From contig NZ_CP119766.1 of the NCBI RefSeq assembly GCF_030378165.1, forward strand, positions 5,084,001 through 5,148,000: a stretch of 64,000 bases of DNA, in the 5' to 3' direction. The position numbers were made by a program, and so were the translations under genes. Below, one piece after another: positions 16,302-23,656 of the stretch. Under the pieces are notes generated by a model. The model was not told the origin of the DNA. It saw only the letters and a program-made list of their open reading frames with translations, and searched no databases. The stretch is from Flavobacterium panacagri (GTDB lineage Bacteria > Bacteroidota > Bacteroidia > Flavobacteriales > Flavobacteriaceae). Within the stretch, counting starts at the first letter, position 1. Each line of letters opens with the position of its first letter.

Positions 16302-18581
16302 ATGAATTTAATCTCCTTTTTCTCTGCCAAAAAACACCTTTCTACTTTGTGTTTGATTGCTTTATTTTTATTGATTTCCATACATGGAACAGCCCAATCT
16401 AAAGAAGATCCTGATCAATTAAGAAAGAAAATTTCACAAGCAGAAAGTGACAGTCAAAAAGTAGAATTACTTTTAACTTTAAGCAATTATTATCTCACTA
16501 AACCAGGTGAATTAAAAGCCGATCTTGATAGTGCTTCAAATTTAAATTTTGAAGCAAAAAAGTTAAGCATCACTTTAGATTATAAACTCGGAAAAGGAAA
16601 ATCTATCCTTTTAGAAGCGCAGATTTACAGAGAAAAAGGAGATTCTAAAAACGGACTAAAAAAAACAAAAGAAGCACTCGCTTACTCCGAAAAAAATAAT
16701 TTACCCGTTCTTAAAGCTGATGTTTACAGAGAACTTTGCGCTTACAAAGGTTATGAAAAAGAAGATACAGAGGAAAAAATAAAATATCTCGAAAAAGCAA
16801 TTCCGCTTTACAAGAAAAATAAAGCGTACAAAAAAGAAGCTGATGCCTTAAAAGATTTAGGAGATTATTACGGAAGTATTGAAGAAAATCAAAAAGCATT
16901 ACAGCTTTTAGAGAATGCTGTGGCTATTTACAAATCGATTGATTTCAAAGAACTTCAAGGTGTCTATACCTTAATGTCCGATAATTACGGAATATTACAA
17001 AACACGCAATTATCACTGCAATATGCACTTATGGCAGAGAAAACAGCCGAAGAAGTTCACGATACAAGTTATCAGCTTTGTACCATTTACAATCATCTTG
17101 GTCTTGCTTATTATGATCTTCTCAAATATGACTTGGCATTTTCTAATTTTGAAAAAGCTTTAAATATTGCTTTAGAAAATAAAAATACCGGCGATGTCAA
17201 TATCATCAGTTATAATTTAGCATCACTGTATTGTCAGCAAAAAAATTACAAAGCAGCATTGCGTACCTTAAAGCGAACAGCTAAAGATTATCCTCCAATG
17301 GATGAGATAACCAAAGTAAGGCAAACATTTATATATGTTGTATGTTATTCTATGCTCAAACAACTGAATAGTGCAAAACCTTATTATGAACAACTACTCA
17401 AAGATTATAAGGAATCTGAAGCAGGTCTTGTTTATAAATTGACAGGAATTATTATTTATTTACAACAATCTGGTCAGGTAGACAAAACATACGCCTACAT
17501 TGAAAAATTTAAAGAATTTGCAAAAAAAGCAAACAGACTGATTCTTTATTCTCAAATCGAACTTTTGTCTTTTCAATCTGATCATGCCAGTAAAAAATAT
17601 GAATCTGCTATAAAACACTTGCAAAAGCACCAGCTCTTAAGAGATTCTATTTTTAATTCGGAAAAGCTAAAACAATCCGCAGCATTACAGCTCCAATTTG
17701 AAACAGAAAAGAAAGACAAAAACATTAAACTCCTTACCCAGCAAGGAAAATTACAGGAAATAAAAATTCATAATGATCGAATTATCCGTTATGTTTTTAT
17801 AGGAAGTGTTATCGTTTTAATACTTTTCTTAGCTCTTTTGTATAATAGTTTTAGACTAAAAAAGAAAAAGAATGAAGAATTAGAATTACAGCGTCAGCAG
17901 ATTAATGAACAAAACGAGCTGAACAAAAAAATGCTCATTGAAAAAGAATGGCTATTAAAGGAAATCCATCACCGTGTAAAAAATAATCTTCAGATTGTGA
18001 TTAGTTTATTAAACACTCAATCGGCTTATTTGGATAATGAAGATGCTTTAATGGCGATACAAAACAGCCAGCACAGAATGCACGCCATGTCTTTGATTCA
18101 TCAAAAATTATATCAGTCTGATAATCTGGCCAATATTGACATGTCTTGGTACATTTATGAACTCATCAATTATATGAGAGAATGTTTTGATACTGATACA
18201 AAAATCAACTTTGTTTTGGATACCGAAAAAGTATATCTTGATGTTGCTCAAGCTGTTCCGCTGGGATTAATTATCAATGAAGCCATCAATAATACTATTA
18301 AATATGCTTTCCCTTCAGATCGAAAAGGAGAAGTAATCATCAGTCTGAAAAACGTAATAAACAGCGATTACAAACTTATTGTAGCAGACAATGGCGTTGG
18401 GCTTCCAGAAGATTTTGAAGACACAGAAAGAGATTCTCTTGGAATGAATTTAATGATGGGACTGACAGATCAAATTGATGGAAATTTTGAAATGAAAAAT
18501 GATAATGGACTAAAAATCACAATTACGTTTACAAGAAATACAGAATTTGAAGTTATCGAAGAAAGTTCTGAAACTATATAA
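16302..18581 (+). CDS. TPR-containing sensor histidine kinase (HisKA_2 type)
   Basis: 759 residues. Signal peptide (about 1-32), then a periplasmic region of TPR repeats (about 60-450; for example YYDLLKYDLAFSNFEKALNIA). One membrane segment follows near 492-515 (YVFIGSVIVLILFLALLYNS), then a short coiled coil rich in Glu/Gln/Lys. The HisKA_2 phosphoacceptor region is EWLLKEIHHRVKNNLQIV (His near 555), and the HATPase domain has NEAINNTIKYAFP and ADNGVGLPEDF. The response-regulator gene begins 9 bp later and is the obvious partner. A periplasmic TPR sensor suggests protein-protein sensing rather than direct small-molecule binding. Confidence 0.93.
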   Translation: MNLISFFSAKKHLSTLCLIALFLLISIHGTAQSKEDPDQLRKKISQAESDSQKVELLLTLSNYYLTKPGELKADLDSASNLNFEAKKLSITLDYKLGKGKSILLEAQIYREKGDSKNGLKKTKEALAYSEKNNLPVLKADVYRELCAYKGYEKEDTEEKIKYLEKAIPLYKKNKAYKKEADALKDLGDYYGSIEENQKALQLLENAVAIYKSIDFKELQGVYTLMSDNYGILQNTQLSLQYALMAEKTAEEVHDTSYQLCTIYNHLGLAYYDLLKYDLAFSNFEKALNIALENKNTGDVNIISYNLASLYCQQKNYKAALRTLKRTAKDYPPMDEITKVRQTFIYVVCYSMLKQLNSAKPYYEQLLKDYKESEAGLVYKLTGIIIYLQQSGQVDKTYAYIEKFKEFAKKANRLILYSQIELLSFQSDHASKKYESAIKHLQKHQLLRDSIFNSEKLKQSAALQLQFETEKKDKNIKLLTQQGKLQEIKIHNDRIIRYVFIGSVIVLILFLALLYNSFRLKKKKNEELELQRQQINEQNELNKKMLIEKEWLLKEIHHRVKNNLQIVISLLNTQSAYLDNEDALMAIQNSQHRMHAMSLIHQKLYQSDNLANIDMSWYIYELINYMRECFDTDTKINFVLDTEKVYLDVAQAVPLGLIINEAINNTIKYAFPSDRKGEVIISLKNVINSDYKLIVADNGVGLPEDFEDTERDSLGMNLMMGLTDQIDGNFEMKNDNGLKITITFTRNTEFEVIEESSETI

Positions 18582-18590
18582 ATCAAGGTA

Positions 18591-19949
18591 ATGAAGGAGA
18601 AAATTCTAATTGTTGAAGATGAATTTATTGTAGCAAACGATTTAAAAATCATGCTGATTAAAGCTGGTTATCAAGTAGTCGGCATTGCTTCCTCGGTTGT
18701 TCAGGCCAGAAAGTTAATCGAAGATAAAAAGCCAGACTGGGTACTACTTGATATTATGCTGAAAGGCAATTTGACTGGAATCGATCTCGCATGGGAACTT
18801 CGTGAATTACAGCTGCCGTTTCTTTATATTTCTGCTAACACCAATCAAAGCACACTGGAGGCTGTTAAAGCAACGCATCCGTATGGTTTTATGGTAAAAC
18901 CTTTCCGCGAAAAAGATCTAATTGTAATGCTCGATATTGCGAAATATAGATTTGATCAGGAAAGAGGAACATTAGCAGAAAACCATCCCGACGAAGAAAA
19001 TGAGGCAATTGAAGGAATTATTGGAAGCAGTCCGCTTTTAAAAGAAGTCATTGAAAAAATAAAAATTGTAGCCCCAGCTGAAACTTCTGTTTTGATTTTA
19101 GGCGAAAGCGGTACTGGAAAAGAAAGAGCGGCACATTCGATACACGAACTTTCAGGCCGTAAATCCAGTCCGATTGTGGTGGTAAACTGTGCTGCATTAC
19201 CACATTCTTTGATAGAATCGGAACTTTTTGGACATGAAAAAGGCGCTTTTACGGGCGCTAATTCGATGCGAATCGGGAAATTTGAACAAGCACACGAAGG
19301 CACTATTTTTCTAGATGAAATTGGAGAATTACCATTGGATTCTCAAGTAAAGTTATTACGTGTTTTACAGGAAAAGGAAATTCAGCGTCTTGGTGGCAAT
19401 AAAACCATTAAAGTCAATGTTCGAATTGTTGCCGCAACCAATAGAACCTTAGAAAAAGAAGTAGCCGAAGGTCGTTTTAGACTTGATTTGTATTATCGTT
19501 TAAATGTATTTCCTATACAACTTCCGACACTTAAGGAACGTGCAGCAGACATTGAAGCTCTGGCTCATTATTTTGTAAAAAAATATGCGGTAAGTTCCCG
19601 TAAAAATGTAACTGGAATTAGTCCAATTGCTTTAGAACAATTAATGCAGTATGACTGGCCAGGTAATATTCGCGAATTAGAACATTTGATAGAAAGAAAT
19701 GTACTGCTGGCCAAAACCAGTGAAATTGAAAAATTTGATCTTCCATCCAATAATCAACAGCCTTTAGAACTGAAACTCGGCGGATTAAAATCAATGGAAG
19801 AAATGGAAAAAGAGCATATTATGAGTGCTCTTCAACTGTGTAATGGTAAAGTTTCAGGGCCAGGCGGAGCTGCAGAATTACTTAAAATGCAACCGCAGAC
19901 CCTGTTCTCAAAAATGAAAAAATTAGGTATCAAACAAGGATACAATTAA
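18591..19949 (+). CDS. NtrC-type sigma54-dependent response regulator
   Basis: 452 residues in the classical three-part order. Receiver (1-120): acidic pair ED near the start, phosphoacceptor Asp54 in LLDIML and Lys103 in MVKPF. AAA+ domain (140-370): Walker A GESGTGKE (171-178), sigma54-contact loop GAFTGA (218-223) and Walker B GTIFLDE (Asp242-Glu243). C-terminal Fis-type HTH (about 415-452): KVSGPGGAAELLKMQPQTLFSKMKKLGI. The intact GAFTGA means it should activate sigma54 RNA polymerase. The kinase upstream should phosphorylate it. Its HTH is strikingly like that of the GAF-type activator at 20663-22255, so both may read the same palindrome. Confidence 0.95.
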   Translation: MKEKILIVEDEFIVANDLKIMLIKAGYQVVGIASSVVQARKLIEDKKPDWVLLDIMLKGNLTGIDLAWELRELQLPFLYISANTNQSTLEAVKATHPYGFMVKPFREKDLIVMLDIAKYRFDQERGTLAENHPDEENEAIEGIIGSSPLLKEVIEKIKIVAPAETSVLILGESGTGKERAAHSIHELSGRKSSPIVVVNCAALPHSLIESELFGHEKGAFTGANSMRIGKFEQAHEGTIFLDEIGELPLDSQVKLLRVLQEKEIQRLGGNKTIKVNVRIVAATNRTLEKEVAEGRFRLDLYYRLNVFPIQLPTLKERAADIEALAHYFVKKYAVSSRKNVTGISPIALEQLMQYDWPGNIRELEHLIERNVLLAKTSEIEKFDLPSNNQQPLELKLGGLKSMEEMEKEHIMSALQLCNGKVSGPGGAAELLKMQPQTLFSKMKKLGIKQGYN

Positions 19950-20043
19950 CAAACTCTGAAGTTACATTACTTGAATCAGTAAGCGCATAGAAAACTATGG
20001 GCTGGAAAAGTATTGCCTCTTCGGATTTAAAAAATCATAAAAA

Positions 20044-20661
20044 ATGGAAAAAGAAACGGTTAGAATAGAAAATTTCAGCGATGCTGTTTTTGCCATTGCT
20101 ATTACGCTTTTGGTATTGGATCTTCATGCCCCAGACATAACCGCTGTTAAAAATGGCACTGAATTACTGGATTATTTAAAAAACGAATGGACGGCTTATC
20201 TTGCTTTTACGCTATCGTTTTTCAGTATTTTTATTATGTGGGTGAATCATCATAAGATTTTCAAACAAATCTACAGCCGCAATACAGCCATTATGTTTTC
20301 GAACGGATTAATTCTTTTTCTTGTGACTGCTGTCTCCTATCCTACGGCTCTCTTGTCGAGATTTTTTGAAGGTGAGGCTTCTAGTATTTCGGTGGCTATT
20401 TATACTGGAATCTTTGTTCTTATCAATATTTCGTATAATCTGCTTTGGTTTATTGCGAGTAATAATAAAAAACTTTTACGTCCTGGCATTACCAATTCCG
20501 CCATCAAAAAAATCAGAAACAATTATTTATACGGATTTCCTACTTATTTAATTGCTTTCGGAATTTCATTTCAGTATCCAGCGGTAGCTTTGGCAATCAG
20601 TATGCTTTTGTTAATTTACTGGGCTGTTTCTTCAGGAAAAATCAATATGGCTGCAGAATAA
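20044..20661 (+). CDS. TMEM175-family (DUF1211) potassium-channel-like membrane protein
   Basis: 205 residues, six membrane segments. The N-terminus has the family motif RIENFSDAVFAIAITLLVLDL, matching the RxxxFSD signature of the first helix of bacterial TMEM175 channels, which lines the pore and confers weak K+ selectivity. Later helices (AYLAFTLSFFSIFIMWVNHHKIF) are also typical. It lies 94 bp after the response regulator, so it may be the last operon gene or have its own promoter. A GG...TTGC element at about 20000-20015 is one base short of proper sigma54 spacing. Its stop codon nearly touches that of the convergent GAF-type activator. Confidence 0.88.
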   Translation: MEKETVRIENFSDAVFAIAITLLVLDLHAPDITAVKNGTELLDYLKNEWTAYLAFTLSFFSIFIMWVNHHKIFKQIYSRNTAIMFSNGLILFLVTAVSYPTALLSRFFEGEASSISVAIYTGIFVLINISYNLLWFIASNNKKLLRPGITNSAIKKIRNNYLYGFPTYLIAFGISFQYPAVALAISMLLLIYWAVSSGKINMAAE

Positions 20662-20662
20662 A

Positions 20663-22255
20663 TTAATCTAGAAAATGTTCTTTTTTAATGTCTAATTTCT
20701 GCATTCTGGAGATTAAGGTTGTACTAGGAAGTCCTAATAAAACGGCCGCTCCTTGTGGCCCAGAGATTCTTCCAGCACATTTTTTTACCACTTTTAAAAT
20801 ATGTTCTTTTTCTACTTCCTGTAAAGTTTTAATGTAAAAATCAGTTGCTGTTGTATCAGATTCAGGTTTGTATATTTCGGGAAAAATCATTTCTTTTATT
20901 ACCTCTTCTTTCGCAAATAAAATACTTCTTTCGATCATATTTTCAAGTTCCCTCACATTTCCCGGCCAGTCATACGCTATCATACTTTTTAATACTTTTT
21001 TAGAAAAACCTTTAATCTTCTTTCCTATTTTCAAACTGTGTCTTTCTAGAAAAAATTCACCCAAAACAGGAATATCATCCTTTCGTTCTCGAAGTGCAGG
21101 AAGTGAAATTGGAAATACATTTAAGCGATAATACAAATCATTTCTAAATCTTTCTTCTGCGACTTCTTTTTCTAAAGAACGGTTAGTTGCAGCGATAACC
21201 CTTGCATTTACTTTTATTGTTTCTTTCCCACCAATTCTTTCAATCTGTTTTTCCTGAAGTACACGAAGCAGTTTTCCTTGAAGTTCCAAAGGCAGTTCTC
21301 CTATTTCATCCAGAAAAATAGTGCCTTCATTTGCCTGTTCAAATTTTCCAATTCTTTGTTCGGTTGCTCCTGTAAAAGCGCCTTTTTCATGTCCGAACAA
21401 TTCACTTTCAATAAGATTTGCTGGAATCGAAGCGCAGTTTACTTTTACGATTCTGTTTTTTGAAACTGTTGATAAACGATGTACAGCATCGGCAACCAAT
21501 TCTTTTCCAGTTCCGGTTTCTCCATAAATCAAAACGGTCGATTGCGAAGACGCTACTTGAGCAATTAATTCCGAAACCTGTTTCATTACAACACTGTCTC
21601 CCACAATTCCTACTGAGTCAGTTTCATTTGAAATTTCGTCTTCTTCGTTTTGAACAGAATTTTGTTTGAACTTTTTCAATTCGGTAATTTCACTTTCATA
21701 TTTCTGAGTAAGTGCAATGTTCCGGATTGTAATGGATAACTGTGTCGCAATTCCTCTTATAACTCGGCTTGATTCTCTACTGAAAGTCAGTGCACTCTTA
21801 AAAAACATAAAAAGAACATTTCTGTTTCCTTTTGTGTAAGGCAACGAAATACCAATTCCATTTTTAAAACCACTTGCATTAGCAATCTTTATAAAATCAG
21901 GAAAAGGATTCTTTTTATCGTCAAGATTTTTTAAATCAAAAACAACGGCATCGGCAGAATCGAGACAAACATCAAAAAAGCCATCATTCACGAGATATTT
22001 CTTTACAGCTTTATCTTTCTGAAAAAACTGATAGAAAACGGAGTATTCTGTTTCATTTTCATTAGAAGAAGCCAAAATAAAATCATCAAACAGAAATTGT
22101 TCTTTCAATTGGCCTATCACCACATTTAATTCTTCTTTAGTTAAAGCCTGCCCAATTTCCGAGCAAATCGACATAATCAGCATTTGTTCTCTTTCTCTTT
22201 CCTGCAATCGGTTCATCATAATTGCAGTTTGGTCTTTCGGCTTTTCCATAAACAA
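20663..22255 (-). CDS. GAF-domain sigma54-dependent transcriptional activator
   Basis: 530 residues: an N-terminal GAF-like sensor (about 25-185), a Glu/Lys linker (185-212), then AAA+ with Walker A GETGTGKE (245-252), GAFTGA (292-297) and GTIFLDEIGEL. The C-terminal Fis-type HTH is RISGPQGAAVLLGLPSTTLISRMQKLDI. This order (ligand-sensing GAF, AAA+, HTH) is that of FhlA/NorR-like one-component activators, which respond to small molecules. Met3 (22249) is an equally possible start. Its probable target, the palindrome at 22357-22372, lies 102 bp upstream, shared with the divergent dioxygenase gene. The same palindrome precedes the hydrolase and the isochorismatase operon. Confidence 0.93.
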   Translation of the reverse strand: MFMEKPKDQTAIMMNRLQEREREQMLIMSICSEIGQALTKEELNVVIGQLKEQFLFDDFILASSNENETEYSVFYQFFQKDKAVKKYLVNDGFFDVCLDSADAVVFDLKNLDDKKNPFPDFIKIANASGFKNGIGISLPYTKGNRNVLFMFFKSALTFSRESSRVIRGIATQLSITIRNIALTQKYESEITELKKFKQNSVQNEEDEISNETDSVGIVGDSVVMKQVSELIAQVASSQSTVLIYGETGTGKELVADAVHRLSTVSKNRIVKVNCASIPANLIESELFGHEKGAFTGATEQRIGKFEQANEGTIFLDEIGELPLELQGKLLRVLQEKQIERIGGKETIKVNARVIAATNRSLEKEVAEERFRNDLYYRLNVFPISLPALRERKDDIPVLGEFFLERHSLKIGKKIKGFSKKVLKSMIAYDWPGNVRELENMIERSILFAKEEVIKEMIFPEIYKPESDTTATDFYIKTLQEVEKEHILKVVKKCAGRISGPQGAAVLLGLPSTTLISRMQKLDIKKEHFLD

Positions 22256-22356
22256 AAAATTCTCGTGGTATTTTACACAGTAACACTGTAAATTTAAGAA
22301 ACAGCCTGTATTAAATTGCTATTGATTTTCTAAATATGCAGACTCAAATCATAAAA

Positions 22357-22442
22357 TTACGATATATCGTATAAGCAAAAAATCAAAACAAACACCAAAA
22401 CCCTCATAAACAACACCTTTCTCTAAGTGGAATATTATTTGG
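22357..22442 (+). promoter_or_regulatory. Palindromic upstream site plus sigma54-like promoter of the dioxygenase gene
   Basis: TTACGATATATCGTAT (22357-22372) is the most symmetric copy of the shared 16-bp palindrome. GG at 22429-22430 starts GGAATATTATTTGGA, 57 bp after the palindrome. It shares 11 of 13 bases with the corresponding element before the hydrolase gene (8616-8628). The -12 box has TTTGG rather than TTGC, so it is a weak sigma54 match on its own. The conserved spacing is the main support. Confidence 0.55.
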
Positions 22443-22481
22443 ATACTACCAATTGTTCCGTATTCAATAACTTTCTATTTC

Positions 22482-22497
22482 TTAATCTATGTTAATC
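22482..22497. repeat. TTAATC direct repeat with 10-bp period
   Basis: TTAATC-TATG-TTAATC, second copy of the arrangement at 8716-8731, inside a 20-mer that matches 18 of 20 bases. It lies 69 bp before the dioxygenase start codon. Confidence 0.35.
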
Positions 22498-22565
22498 GAT
22501 CTAGAACTGTATCGGAAGTAAACTTGCAGTGAGAAAATCAATAAACCATTTAATATAAAAACACC

Positions 22566-23504
22566 ATGGAAAACACAATTTTAGGCTTACATCATATTAC
22601 TGCAATTGCAGGCGACGCAAAACAAAACTTCAATTTTTATTCTAAAATATTAGGATTACGTTTTATCAAAAAAACAGTGAATTTTGATGATCCTGGAACG
22701 TACCACTTTTATTTTGGCGATGAAGTTGGAAGCGCTGGAACAATCTTGACTTTTTTCCCTTGGGGAGCAGAAATCCAGCAAGGAAGAAAAGGTTCTGGAA
22801 TGGCGACAGAAATTGGTTACTCTGTCCCAAAAGGAAGTCTTGATTTCTGGCAGAAACGTTTTGAACAATACAATGTAACTTACAGTAAACCAACTGAAAA
22901 ATTCGGTGAAAAATATCTTAGTTTCGAAGATCCAGACGGTTTAAAACTAGAATTAATCGAATCTAAAACAAATGATAACAGAAAAGGCTGGGAAACGGAT
23001 GAAGTAAAAGCAGATGTGGCTACAAAAGGTTTTCATAATGTTACATTGACTTTAAAAGACATTAAACCAACTGCAGCCATCTTAACAGAAATCTTCGGTT
23101 ATAAATTAATTGACCAAGAGGCAAACCGTTACCGTTATGCCACAGCTACTGTCGAAAATGCAGCAATTGTTGATCTTGTAGAACTGGCAGATGAAAAGCA
23201 TGGCCATGTTGCCAACGGAACGGTTCATCATGTGGCTTTCCGCGTAAAAAATGATGAAATTTTAATGCACTTCCGTGAAAAGGTAGAAGCTTACGGATTG
23301 TCTATTACACCACAAATCGACAGACAATATTTCCACTCTTTGTATTTCAGAGAACCTGGAGGCGTTTTGTTCGAAATTGCTACCGATAATCCCGGATTTA
23401 CAGTAGATGAACCTTTAGAAGAATTAGGCAAAAACTTAAAACTTCCTGCTCAATACGAAGCACACCGAAAAACCATTGAAAATCATTTGGTTAAAATTAA
23501 TTAA
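22566..23504 (+). CDS. Ring-cleaving dioxygenase/glyoxalase-like protein (two VOC domains, MhqO-like)
   Basis: 312 residues with two vicinal-oxygen-chelate modules. Module one has LHHITAIAGDAKQNFNFYSKILGLRFIKK and ends FEDPDGLKLELIE. Module two has FHNVTLTLKDIKP and VHHVAFRVKN, ending FREPGGVLFEIATD. His and Glu residues suited to a metal site are in place (LHHIT, VHHVAF, LFEIATD). Length and motifs match the MhqO/MhqA/MhqE group, proposed ring-cleaving dioxygenases of the Bacillus quinone-response regulon. It would act on catechol- or hydroquinone-type compounds in the cytoplasm. Its promoter region shares the palindrome with the hydrolase and isochorismatase genes. Confidence 0.88.
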   Translation: MENTILGLHHITAIAGDAKQNFNFYSKILGLRFIKKTVNFDDPGTYHFYFGDEVGSAGTILTFFPWGAEIQQGRKGSGMATEIGYSVPKGSLDFWQKRFEQYNVTYSKPTEKFGEKYLSFEDPDGLKLELIESKTNDNRKGWETDEVKADVATKGFHNVTLTLKDIKPTAAILTEIFGYKLIDQEANRYRYATATVENAAIVDLVELADEKHGHVANGTVHHVAFRVKNDEILMHFREKVEAYGLSITPQIDRQYFHSLYFREPGGVLFEIATDNPGFTVDEPLEELGKNLKLPAQYEAHRKTIENHLVKIN

Positions 23505-23656
23505 TCGCAAAAATCGATTTAAAAAAGCAGAAAAAAGAGTATTTTTATTATAAAAACAAACACAAAACAAATTAAAACAAGGAGATCTTTAAAAGTCTAC
23601 GCTCAAAAAGTACCACTCTCTAATCGTATATTTTTAATTTAAAAAAGAACCACAAC

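Larger units (their letters stand above)
22256..22565. other. Shared divergent regulatory region
   Basis: 310 bp between the GAF-type activator (minus) and the dioxygenase gene (plus). It contains the palindrome and promoter-like element at 22357-22442, the TTAATC direct repeat at 22482-22497, and ACAGT-AAC-ACTGT at about 22277-22289, close to the activator start. I see no coding potential. Confidence 0.55.

Noticed and set aside
19995..20020. GG...TTGC element before the TMEM175-like gene as a sigma54 promoter
   Set aside because: The GG to GC distance is 11 instead of 12, and sigma54 promoters tolerate almost no change in this spacing. No upstream palindrome precedes it.
23511..23520. AAATCGATTT after the dioxygenase gene as another LacI operator
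   Set aside because: Only the 10-bp core matches, it lies behind a gene of another island, and such AT palindromes are expected by chance in AT-rich DNA.
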